This document shows, piece by piece, positions 42,242 to 49,717 of a stretch of DNA of 53,527 nucleotides. Location: the NCBI GenBank assembly GCA_902802945.1, contig CADCOC010000032.1, positions 1 to 53,527 on the forward strand. The letters run 5' to 3'. The position numbers were made by a program, and so were the translations under genes. The stretch comes from an uncultured bacterium (lineage in GTDB: Bacteria > Verrucomicrobiota > Kiritimatiellia > RFP12 > UBA1067). Below the pieces are notes generated by a model, which was given only the letters and a program-made list of their open reading frames with translations, did no database searches and was not told the origin of the DNA. Within the stretch, counting starts at the first letter, position 1. Each line of letters begins with the position of its first letter.

Positions 42242-42270
42242 TTGCGTGTCCAAAAAGTATTTGCTATAAT
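42242..42270 (+). promoter_or_regulatory. Sigma-70 promoter of the DUF234 ATPase copy
   Basis: TTGCGT (42242-42247), 17-bp spacer, TATAAT (42265-42270). Start near 42277, leader about 23 nt. Confidence 0.7.
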
Positions 42271-42299
42271 GCTTTCGTCTTCGGCAAGAAAGTGAAAGT

Positions 42300-43225
42300 A
42301 TGTTTATAGGCAGAGAAGAGTATCTTGAAGATTTGGAGACGCTATGGCGTAAACACACCTGCTCTATCGTGTCGTGCAGGGGGAGACGACGTATCGGCAA
42401 ATCCACTCTTATTCGGGAATTCGCACGCCGTACGGCCGATGTTTACATTGAGATTGAGGGCTTGCCGCCCAATTCCAAAGAAGAAGCGACTAAACTAGAT
42501 GATGCCCGGCTCAACCAGATTCAACTGGACAATTTCATCTGAAGCGGAGATTGCTCATTGCATTGGCGGACGGGCCCAAATCCGGTGCCGAACTCGCAAC
42601 CGCCATCGACGTGGGGAGGAACGGGCGCCTCTCGCGTATCCTGCGCGAGCTTGCAGAAGGCGGATTCATTTCGTCCGACGTGGGCAAGAATCCGGAGACG
42701 GGTGCGGAGTGTCGGGTCGGGAAGTATCGTCTTCGCGACAACTACACGCGGTTCTATCTCAAATACATTGCCGAACACAAGGGCGAGATCGAACGTGGCG
42801 TGTTCCGCTACATGTCGCTGGAGCACCTGCCCGGATGGAACACCATCATGGGGCTTCAGTTCGAGAACCTCGTCGTGAACAATGCCATGGAGCTTGTGCC
42901 ATTTCTGGGGCTTGGAAACTCCATCGTGTTGTCTGCTGCGCCGTACAGGCACGAAAAGCTTTCGCGCGATGGGGAAAAACATGGATGCCAGATAGACCTT
43001 CTTGTCCAGACCGCTCGGACGGCGTACGTCGTGGAGGTGAAGCGAAAGAAGTCAATCGGTGTGGAGATAGAGGACGAGGTAGAGTCGAAGATCAAACGCC
43101 TACCCCTCCGGAAGGGCGTTAGTGCGAGGCCTGTCCTGGTCTATGACGGCGAACTGGACGGCGCAGTCGAGGGGAACGGATATTTCGATGCAATCGTACC
43201 GGCACGAAAACTGCTGGGACTTTGA
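42300..43225 (+). pseudogene. DUF234-type AAA ATPase with central deletion and frame change
   Basis: The N-terminal frame (42300-42542) has FIGREEYLEDLETLWRKH and the Walker A GRRRIGKST. It then leaves the family near 42480-42540. A second frame, open from about 42521 to 43225, carries the C-terminal half: LKRRLLIALADGPKSG, ATAIDVGRNGRLSRILRELA (winged helix), LQFENLVVNNAMEL and YVVEVKRKKSIG (DUF234). Roughly 200 residues with Walker B and sensor motifs are missing. Promoter and C-terminal frame are well kept, so decay is recent or the C-terminal part is translated separately. Confidence 0.85.
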
Positions 43226-43244
43226 AGAAGATGGAGGAAAAACA

Positions 43245-45215
43245 ATGCAGAGCAGGAGAGGATTTCTAAAGGGATCAATGTTCGCCGTATGCTGTACGGC
43301 GGTCGGTGCCATTGTGGCAATCGGCGGGCAGGGGGCTGATAGCACTACCGAGGCGGCGACGCGCTGGCGTATCGCGGACGGCGGGAAGCGGATCGTGTGG
43401 GACGTTGCGCGCGACGCGCGCCTGCCGCACGGTGACCGGTTCGAGATGAGCGGGCTTCGGGCATCGCTCATCTTCTCCTACGACGTGGCGGGCGACAGAT
43501 CGCTCGCGCTCGGACGCAAGGTCGTATGGCCCGCCTACCGCGTGCAGCCGAACAACACGCACGGCTCGTTCACGTACAAGTTCTCCGAAAAGAAGGTACC
43601 GCGTCTGACGGCGGACGGAAAGCCGTGCGGTGAGATCGTGGACGCGATTTCGTTCGACGGCGTGTGGCGCGCCGAGTCGCGTTCCGCCGACGGTTCGCTG
43701 CACATCGTCCGCTCCGTGTTCCCGTCCGTTGACAAGGCGGCCGCATTCGAGTGGATCGAGGTTGAGAACACGGGGCGCGAACCGCGCAAGGTGGGCTTCA
43801 CGAAGGATTTTGCCGACTATGCCTTGGGCTGTACGGGACGCTACGAGGTGCGCGCGCAGGCGTTTCCGTCCGGCACGCGCGCACTCGCCCCAGGCGAGAA
43901 GGGCGCGTGGACGCTGCGTCTTTCGGCGCGGCGCGTGAACGAGCCGGATTGTCCCGCCGACGGTGCGGCGGAGCTGGCCGCCCGCGTGAAGCGCGTGGAG
44001 CAGTTGACGTCGCCGCTCGTCCTCGAGACGGGCATCCCTGAGATCGATACGGCGTTCCACTTCGCGAAGATCCGCGCCGGCGAAAGCATCTTTGCCACGC
44101 GCACGGGAATCGTCCATTCGCCCGGCGGCGGGTCGTACTACGCGGCGTCGTGGTGCAACGACCAGGTGGAGTACGCGAACCCGTGGTTCGCGTTCACGGG
44201 CGACGCCACGGCGCTGGAGGCGTCCATGAACGCCTACCGCCACTATGTTCCCTTCATGGGTCCGCGCTACGAGCCGATTCCGAGTTCCGTCATCGCGGAG
44301 GGACTTGACTACTGGAATGGCAAGGGGGACAGAGGCGACGCCGCGATGTTCGCGTATGGCGCCACGCGCTTCGTGTTGGCGGCGGGACGCCGCGACTGGG
44401 CCGAGGAGCTTCTGCCCGCAATCCGGTGGTCGCTCGAATACTGCCGCCGCCAGCTGAACGATGCCGGCGTTGTGAAGTCCAACTGCGACGAGCTGGAGCT
44501 GCGTCTCCCGGCGGGCGACGCGAACCTCTGCACGTCGTCGCTCTACTACGACGCGCTCCGACATGCCGCGATGCTGGAGAGGGAGATCGGCAACGCCGAG
44601 GCGGCGTCGGACGACGCGGCGCGCGCGGCGAAGATGTCGGAGGCGATCGAGCGTCACTTTGGATGCGACATGCGCGGCTTCCACACCTACCGCTACTACG
44701 AGGGTTGCAAGGTCTTGCGTTCGTGGATCGGCATTCCGCTCTGCATGGGCATCTACGGCCGCGCCAGGGGCACGACGGACGCGCTTTTCTCGCCCGCGCT
44801 CTGGACGGGCATGGGAATGCTCTGCGCGGAGGGTGACAAGAAGGGCGTGACATGGGACCGCAGCGTGTTGTATGCATTCCGCGGCGTGTTCGCGGCGGGG
44901 TTGGGCGACGACGTGATGGACAAGTTCCTCGCGTATTCGCGTTCGCGTCTTCTGGGCGAGCACGTGCCGTATCCCGTCGAGGCGTGGCCGGAGGGCGGCA
45001 AGCGCCATCTTTCGGCGGAGAGCGCGCTCTACTGTCGAATCGTGACGGAAGGTCTTTTCGGAATCAACCCGACGGGACTCGGCACGTTCAAGACCAACGC
45101 CAGGTTACCGAAAGGCGTGAAGTGCATGTCGCTCAAGAACATCCGCGCTTTCGGCCGCGTATTCGACATCGTGGTAGATGGTACTGGTACTCGGGTCGTT
45201 GAGGACAGAAAGTAG
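43245..45215 (+). CDS. Tat-exported six-hairpin-type glycosidase
   Basis: 656 residues. QSRRGFLKGSMFAVCC is a twin-arginine signal. Residues about 40-240 form a beta-sandwich (SFTYKFSEKKVPRL, HIVRSVFPSVDKAAAFEWIE). Residues 255-640 look like an (alpha/alpha)6 barrel: DTAFHFAKIRAGESIF, YAASWCNDQVEYANPWFAFT, DELELRLPAGDANLCTSSLYYD, WPEGGKRHLSAESALYCRIVTEGLFG. Acidic residues in CNDQVE and the late GKRHLSAES block are candidate catalytic positions. Exact GH family not recognised. RBS GGAGG at ideal spacing; 19 bp after the ATPase remnant. Confidence 0.7.
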   Translation: MQSRRGFLKGSMFAVCCTAVGAIVAIGGQGADSTTEAATRWRIADGGKRIVWDVARDARLPHGDRFEMSGLRASLIFSYDVAGDRSLALGRKVVWPAYRVQPNNTHGSFTYKFSEKKVPRLTADGKPCGEIVDAISFDGVWRAESRSADGSLHIVRSVFPSVDKAAAFEWIEVENTGREPRKVGFTKDFADYALGCTGRYEVRAQAFPSGTRALAPGEKGAWTLRLSARRVNEPDCPADGAAELAARVKRVEQLTSPLVLETGIPEIDTAFHFAKIRAGESIFATRTGIVHSPGGGSYYAASWCNDQVEYANPWFAFTGDATALEASMNAYRHYVPFMGPRYEPIPSSVIAEGLDYWNGKGDRGDAAMFAYGATRFVLAAGRRDWAEELLPAIRWSLEYCRRQLNDAGVVKSNCDELELRLPAGDANLCTSSLYYDALRHAAMLEREIGNAEAASDDAARAAKMSEAIERHFGCDMRGFHTYRYYEGCKVLRSWIGIPLCMGIYGRARGTTDALFSPALWTGMGMLCAEGDKKGVTWDRSVLYAFRGVFAAGLGDDVMDKFLAYSRSRLLGEHVPYPVEAWPEGGKRHLSAESALYCRIVTEGLFGINPTGLGTFKTNARLPKGVKCMSLKNIRAFGRVFDIVVDGTGTRVVEDRK

Positions 45216-45399
45216 CTCGAAATGAAGTTTTATCTCGCCGAAAAGACGAGATAAAACTTCGGTTCGTGCAAAAAATATGTTGAACCAAAGTTTTATGTCC
45301 ATCTGCGACATCAAGCCCGTTGAAATGACGAAGTGACGGCTTGACACCAAGGCGTGGGAAATGATAATATATGTGCGCACGTAAAAAAGGACTGCGCAT
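45216..45399. other. Intergenic region with hairpin, promoter and operator of vapBC
   Basis: GAAGTTTTATCTCG (45224-45237) and CGAGATAAAACTTC (45247-45260) are a perfect 14-bp inverted repeat; AAGTTTTAT recurs near 45288. TTGACA (45341-45346), 16-bp spacer, GATAAT (45363-45368) is the promoter. Between it and the vapB start, ATATGTGCGCA and TGCGCATAT form an imperfect inverted repeat around GTGCGCAC, a likely autoregulatory operator of the ribbon-helix-helix antitoxin. Confidence 0.65.
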
Positions 45400-45651
45400 A
45401 TGAATATCACATTGTCTGCACCTCCTAATGTCGTCCAAAATGTGCGAAATTGGGCGGAAGAACGAGGTATCAGCCTCAATAGTTATATTCGCGATCTTCT
45501 GGTTGCGAAGGATAGGGAGATTTGTGCCGAGCGCAAATCTTTTGCGGATGCGTTCTACTCGTTCGCTCTTGCCAACTCAATAGAGATGGAGCCGGGCTAC
45601 AAATTTAGCCGTGAAGATGCGACTGAACGTATAATGGCGTGTGACAGATGA
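45400..45651 (+). CDS. vapB: Ribbon-helix-helix antitoxin, VapB-like
   Basis: 83 residues. NITLSAPPNVVQNVRNWAEE, then RGISLNSYIRDLLV is the RHH DNA-binding fold; the C-terminal half (FADAFYSFALANSIEM) is the toxin-binding part. RBS AAGGA. The stop overlaps vapC on ATGA. Expected to repress its own promoter through the palindrome at the start of the transcript. Confidence 0.82.
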   Translation: MNITLSAPPNVVQNVRNWAEERGISLNSYIRDLLVAKDREICAERKSFADAFYSFALANSIEMEPGYKFSREDATERIMACDR

Positions 45652-46070
45652 GATTCCTTGATACAAATATCCTCGTCTATGCCGCAAGTCGTCAGGATTT
45701 GGGAAAACGCGACATTGCATTGGGCATTGTGCGGCATGCTCTTGAGACTAACAACGATGGAGTAATCTCGCTTCAGGTTCTGCAAGAGTTCACGAATGTA
45801 ATGCTGAAACGTTCATTGGCGACGGACGAGCAGATTGAGGGGTACTACACGTATTTCTACAAACTTGTTAGAACAGAAGTGACGTCCGACATGCTACGTG
45901 ATGCGATTCACATTAGAAGAGAATACGGCATCCAGTATTACGATGCCGTGATGGTCGCCGCCGCCAAGAAGATTGGGTGCCATGAAATTGTCACGGAAGA
46001 CCTAAACGATGGACAGGTCTATTGCGGCATGGTGGCCGTGAACCCGTTCAAGGTGGGGGATGGAGAATGA
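45648..46070 (+). CDS. vapC: PIN-domain toxin, VapC-like
   Basis: 140 residues. Four acidic PIN residues are visible: Asp in RFLDTNILVYA, Glu in LQVLQEFTNVML, Asp in IQYYDAVMVAAA and Asp in VTEDLNDGQVY. Ribonuclease that would act on tRNA or rRNA when freed. The stop overlaps the methyltransferase start by 4 bp (ATGA), an unusual coupling of a toxin-antitoxin pair with restriction-modification. Confidence 0.87.
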   Translation: MRFLDTNILVYAASRQDLGKRDIALGIVRHALETNNDGVISLQVLQEFTNVMLKRSLATDEQIEGYYTYFYKLVRTEVTSDMLRDAIHIRREYGIQYYDAVMVAAAKKIGCHEIVTEDLNDGQVYCGMVAVNPFKVGDGE

Positions 46071-47680
46071 AGCCCGATACGCATAGAATCGTACTCGTCG
46101 GCACGTACCGGCATGAGAACGAGGCGTGGATACGCGAACGCAGGCTCTACAGTCTCGGCGATGCCGCCCTACCGTTCCACCGGAACATCAGTAGTATTGT
46201 GCTTTTTGCAGAGGGGCATTCCAATTTTGCGTTCAAGGCAAAGTTCAAGGACGTCGTCAATGGTGAGTGGTTGAAAAAGAACGGCTATTCGCTTGCGGCG
46301 AAGCCACATGGAGAGAAGTACGCCCTCTACGAGCTTTGCGAGGAATCCACGCCCGCGAAGCTGCTTGGCCGCAAGACGGCCGAGGTGTTCGTCAGTTCGT
46401 CGCGCTGTCCGTGCGTGAAGATTGACGAGGTGTTCTATTCCAAACCGTACCCCGTCACTGGCGGCAGGTCGATGCCCTACATATTTGACTGCCTCAAACC
46501 CTACTTCCGCAAGTGGAAATCGGCCACGACATTCAATCCGGTGCAGAGTAACTTCTTGAAAGCCTTGTTTAGTGTTGATTGCCAACCTAAACGGAAATCT
46601 GACGGAGACAATGGAACCTTAACCTGTCTTGATTTCTTTGCAGGAAGTGGACTAGTGTCTGTAGCTTTGTCTGACTTTTTCAAAACGGTTTGGGCTAACG
46701 ACATAAGCCCCAAAAAGGCACAAGTGTTTTCAGCTAATATTGATTCAAGCGTTCTCGAAGTAAAATCGATTGAGGATGTTCAAGGATCATTACTGCCGAC
46801 TGTGACCTTGTCGTGGGGGAGTTTCCCTTGCCAAGATCTTTCTTTGGCTGGGGACATGAATGGATTGTATGCTTCGCGTAGCGGACTATTCTGGCAATGG
46901 CTACGGGTGATGGATGAGATGAAAAGTAAACCGCCGATAGTTGTTGCGGAAAATGTTCTTGGGTTGGTTTCTGCTGAAAATGGGAGGTATTATAGGATGG
47001 TCCATGAGGAGCTGGCTCGCCGTGGATACAATGTTGGTGCGATAATGCTTGATGCACTCCATTGGGTTCCTCAGTCTAGGAAAAGAATCTTTGTGGTGGC
47101 CGTTAGCAAGGAGATTCCAATTCAGGGGTTTCTGGCCAAAGGACCGATATGGTGTCATCCCAAACCGATTGTAGATGTTGCATCAAAAGTCAAGAAATGG
47201 CACTGGTGGTTATTGCCGGAACCAGCAGCCCGAAGGATACAGTTGGATGACATAATAGAATTTGACGCTCCTTGTGATACCATAAATACTACACGAAGCA
47301 AGTTGGATTTAATACCGGAGAGTAAAAGGAAATGGATTGAGCGTACTTTTCAGGATAGAGACGTTGTCTTTACTGGGTACAGAAGAACACGTAATCACAA
47401 GCAAGTTCTTGAGATTCGAACAGATGGTGTCGCTGGATGTTTGCGAACACCGTGCGGTGGTAGTAGTCGGCAGATTATCTTGATCTGTCAGGCCGGACGG
47501 ATAAAAACCCGCTTGTTGACTGTTCGTGAGGCGGCGAGACTAATGGGCGCTCCTGATTCATTTGTAATTCCAGGAACGTATAACGATGGGTATATGGCGA
47601 TGGGAGATGGTGTAGCCGTTCCTGTCGCTCGCTTTCTTGCTGAAAAACTTTTGTCACCCATAGCCAATCAAGTAGCATGA
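46067..47680 (+). CDS. DNA cytosine-5 methyltransferase with an extra N-terminal domain
   Basis: 537 residues. From about residue 180 it is a C5 methyltransferase: CLDFFAGSGLVSVALSDFF (motif I), SFPCQDLSLAG (motif IV, Cys nucleophile), VAENVLGLVS (motif VI, ENV), PQSRKRIFVVAV (motif VIII), a target region, then LTVREAARLMGAPDSF (motif IX) and GDGVAVPVARFLAEKL (motif X). Residues 1-165 (IVLVGTYRHENEAWIRERRL, LFAEGHSNFAFKAKFKDVVN, YALYELCEE, MPYIFDCLKPYFRKWKSA) are a separate domain I cannot name. DNA of that part is GC-rich like the neighbours; the methyltransferase part, from about 46550, is AT-rich, suggesting a fusion by transfer. Confidence 0.88.
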   Translation: MKPDTHRIVLVGTYRHENEAWIRERRLYSLGDAALPFHRNISSIVLFAEGHSNFAFKAKFKDVVNGEWLKKNGYSLAAKPHGEKYALYELCEESTPAKLLGRKTAEVFVSSSRCPCVKIDEVFYSKPYPVTGGRSMPYIFDCLKPYFRKWKSATTFNPVQSNFLKALFSVDCQPKRKSDGDNGTLTCLDFFAGSGLVSVALSDFFKTVWANDISPKKAQVFSANIDSSVLEVKSIEDVQGSLLPTVTLSWGSFPCQDLSLAGDMNGLYASRSGLFWQWLRVMDEMKSKPPIVVAENVLGLVSAENGRYYRMVHEELARRGYNVGAIMLDALHWVPQSRKRIFVVAVSKEIPIQGFLAKGPIWCHPKPIVDVASKVKKWHWWLLPEPAARRIQLDDIIEFDAPCDTINTTRSKLDLIPESKRKWIERTFQDRDVVFTGYRRTRNHKQVLEIRTDGVAGCLRTPCGGSSRQIILICQAGRIKTRLLTVREAARLMGAPDSFVIPGTYNDGYMAMGDGVAVPVARFLAEKLLSPIANQVA

Positions 47681-47692
47681 AAAGGATGTGGT

Positions 47693-48613
47693 ATGAACTT
47701 TAATGCATTGTCTTCATTTTTTAAGGCAAACAAAATGGGTTCAAAGGGATCCTTGTGCGTTGGACTTGCCATTTCGCGCGAGGCAAGGCGAACCGGACTT
47801 CCGCTGAATTTTGAATCGATTTTGACGGAGAACCGCGGCCAAGTTAAGGTCTTGGGTAAGGCCAGTATACAAAGAATACTTGCGGACTATGGAATTGAAC
47901 GCGTATTGGCCGAGGAAGGTGGTCGAACCAGTCGTGGCAATGTTGGGCTGTCAGAAAGATATGTTGAGTTCTTGAATAGGGGGAACTATTCAATTGAGGA
48001 CTTGCAGGCAATTGAAGAATGGTGGGTGAAAAAGGTCAGGCAGTTTTTCGCTGCGAAACCGCTTTTGATGAAGTTGGATCAATCAAAGTCAATGAGGGCA
48101 TTGATTCGAGATTTGTTGTCAACAGCTGAAAAGCGTCAGGCTCAAGTGCGAGGAAGCACAATTGTGGGAACGGTTTTGCAGCACCTCGTGGGGGCAAAGT
48201 TGTCATTGCTGATGCCTGTCGCTCCACAAATGCACGGGGCATCGGTTGCTGATGCCGTTTCCGATAGGGGTGGGGACTTTGTACTGGAGGATGTTGTTAT
48301 TCATGTTACTAGTGCTCCAGGTGAGGCTGTCATTAGGAAGTGTATACGGAATCTGGATGACGGGAAAAGACCTATCCTTATTACTACCTATAAGCGTGCA
48401 ACGCTTGCAGAGGGACTTGCTGACGCTGCTGGAATCATAGATCGTGTTGACATATTTGATATTGAACAGTTTATAGCAGGTAATCTCTATGAGTTAGGTG
48501 GTTTCGCTAAGAATGGACGTGGTGCCACGGCTGAACGACTTATTGCTGCCTACAACAATATAATAGACGCTAATGAGACAGACCCTTCTCTTAAAATCCA
48601 ACTGGGAGCTTGA
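47693..48613 (+). CDS. DUF4928 protein, presumptive restriction endonuclease
   Basis: 306 residues, 12 bp after the methyltransferase, RBS AAAAGGAT. C-terminal region VADAVSDRGGDFVLEDVVIH, VTSAPGEAVIRKCIRNLDDG and RPILITTYKRA fits DUF4928, a family regularly paired with C5 methyltransferases and taken to be the cognate nuclease. The acidic GGDFVLEDVVIHV stretch may hold metal ligands. AT-rich like the methyltransferase domain, so the pair probably arrived together. Confidence 0.75.
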   Translation: MNFNALSSFFKANKMGSKGSLCVGLAISREARRTGLPLNFESILTENRGQVKVLGKASIQRILADYGIERVLAEEGGRTSRGNVGLSERYVEFLNRGNYSIEDLQAIEEWWVKKVRQFFAAKPLLMKLDQSKSMRALIRDLLSTAEKRQAQVRGSTIVGTVLQHLVGAKLSLLMPVAPQMHGASVADAVSDRGGDFVLEDVVIHVTSAPGEAVIRKCIRNLDDGKRPILITTYKRATLAEGLADAAGIIDRVDIFDIEQFIAGNLYELGGFAKNGRGATAERLIAAYNNIIDANETDPSLKIQLGA

Positions 48614-48633
48614 ATGTATCGGGAGGAGCCGCT

Positions 48634-48678
48634 ATGAAAGGATATTCCGATTATAGGAAGGATATAATGAAAGGATAA
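48634..48678 (+). CDS. Possible 14-codon leader ORF
   Basis: ATG 48634 follows GGGAGGA at ideal spacing and reads MKGYSDYRKDIMKG to TAA, ending 2 bp before the next gene. The sequence contains three AAAGGATA-like repeats, one of which forms the RBS of the EEP gene. It may be chance. Confidence 0.25.
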   Translation: MKGYSDYRKDIMKG

Positions 48679-48680
48679 AA

Positions 48681-49577
48681 ATGGTGAAAATGAAAGTAGT
48701 TTCAATCGCGCTTGCGGCTGCGGTTGTGGCCGGGGGCTGCGGTACGGCGAGTGTGCCGCATGGCGTAAGCGACGGGCAAGGGACTGCCCGACCTGTCGAG
48801 GCGGCGAAAGCCGTGTTTCGCGTGGGGACGTGCAATGTGCGCGTATGGTCGAAGAAGGACCTCGCGGAGGGAAATGTTTGGGACGAGCGCAAGGATGACC
48901 TGATTGCGCTTCTCCGTCGGCTGGACATGGACGTGTTCGGGTTTCAGGAAGTTCATGGCCGGCCATACCGCGAATTGTGCGCTGGACTGAAGGAGTGGGA
49001 ACTCGTGGATGACTACGATGTCTCCACGCCCGTAGCCTACCGCAAGAGCCGCTTCGACCTCGTGAAGAAGGGCGTGTTCTGGCTGTCCGAGACGCCGGAC
49101 GTTCCCCGTTCAATGGGATGGGGTGCGAAATACATACGTCCGTGTCTGTATCTGCTCCTGAAGGACAAGCGGTCGGGACGCAAACTCTGTTTTGTGAACA
49201 CGCACACGGATCACATCGCCGTGAAGGCGCGGGTCGAGGGCATGAAGCTCATCATGGAGCGCATGAAGTCATTCAGCGAGGGACTCCCCGTTGTGTTCGT
49301 GGGCGACCACAATGACGGACCGAAGTCCGAGATGACGGCGATCGCGCGCAAGTTCCTGAAGGACGCGCGCGACATCTCCGAGAAGAAAGATCCCGGCCCG
49401 ATCAATACGTACCACGCCTTCGGTCGGGCAAAGCCGAGGGAGCGTCTGCGCGTCGACTACATCTACGTCTCGGACGGCATCCGCGTGCGCGACTTCGTGA
49501 CGCACGACGACAAGCGTCCCGGAACGGACCGCTATCCATCAGATCACTATCCGCTCTCCGCAACGATAGAACTTTGA
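48681..49577 (+). CDS. EEP-family hydrolase lipoprotein
   Basis: 298 residues. Signal with lipobox VAGGC (residues 16-20). Endonuclease/exonuclease/phosphatase fold: RVGTCNVRVW (Asn), DMDVFGFQEVHGRPYRELC (Glu), SRFDLVKKGVFWLSETPDV, VNTHTDHIAVKARVEGMKL (Thr/His), VFVGDHNDGPKSEM (Asp-x-Asn), RLRVDYIYVSD and YPSDHYPLSATIEL (terminal Asp-His). It could cleave phosphodiesters or sphingomyelin-like or nucleic acid substrates at the cell surface. Full-length paralogue of the remnant at 41954. Confidence 0.85.
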   Translation: MVKMKVVSIALAAAVVAGGCGTASVPHGVSDGQGTARPVEAAKAVFRVGTCNVRVWSKKDLAEGNVWDERKDDLIALLRRLDMDVFGFQEVHGRPYRELCAGLKEWELVDDYDVSTPVAYRKSRFDLVKKGVFWLSETPDVPRSMGWGAKYIRPCLYLLLKDKRSGRKLCFVNTHTDHIAVKARVEGMKLIMERMKSFSEGLPVVFVGDHNDGPKSEMTAIARKFLKDARDISEKKDPGPINTYHAFGRAKPRERLRVDYIYVSDGIRVRDFVTHDDKRPGTDRYPSDHYPLSATIEL

Positions 49578-49638
49578 CAAAATCAACTTCCTTGCCTTCT
49601 CTGAGAGACAGGTTTTAGTCGCACGCCAACGGAAATTT

Positions 49639-49647
49639 TGATATAAT
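49639..49647 (+). promoter_or_regulatory. Extended -10 promoter
   Basis: TGA plus TATAAT (49642-49647), weak -35. Leader of about 65 nt ends in TCTCT/AGAGA complementary blocks that include the RBS AGAGAG before ATG 49718. Confidence 0.55.
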
Positions 49648-49717
49648 GTGCGGCGATGAGACCGATAGCCACAGCAAGAGTTTCACACGCGATTTTCTCT
49701 AAAGAAAGAGAGCAAAT

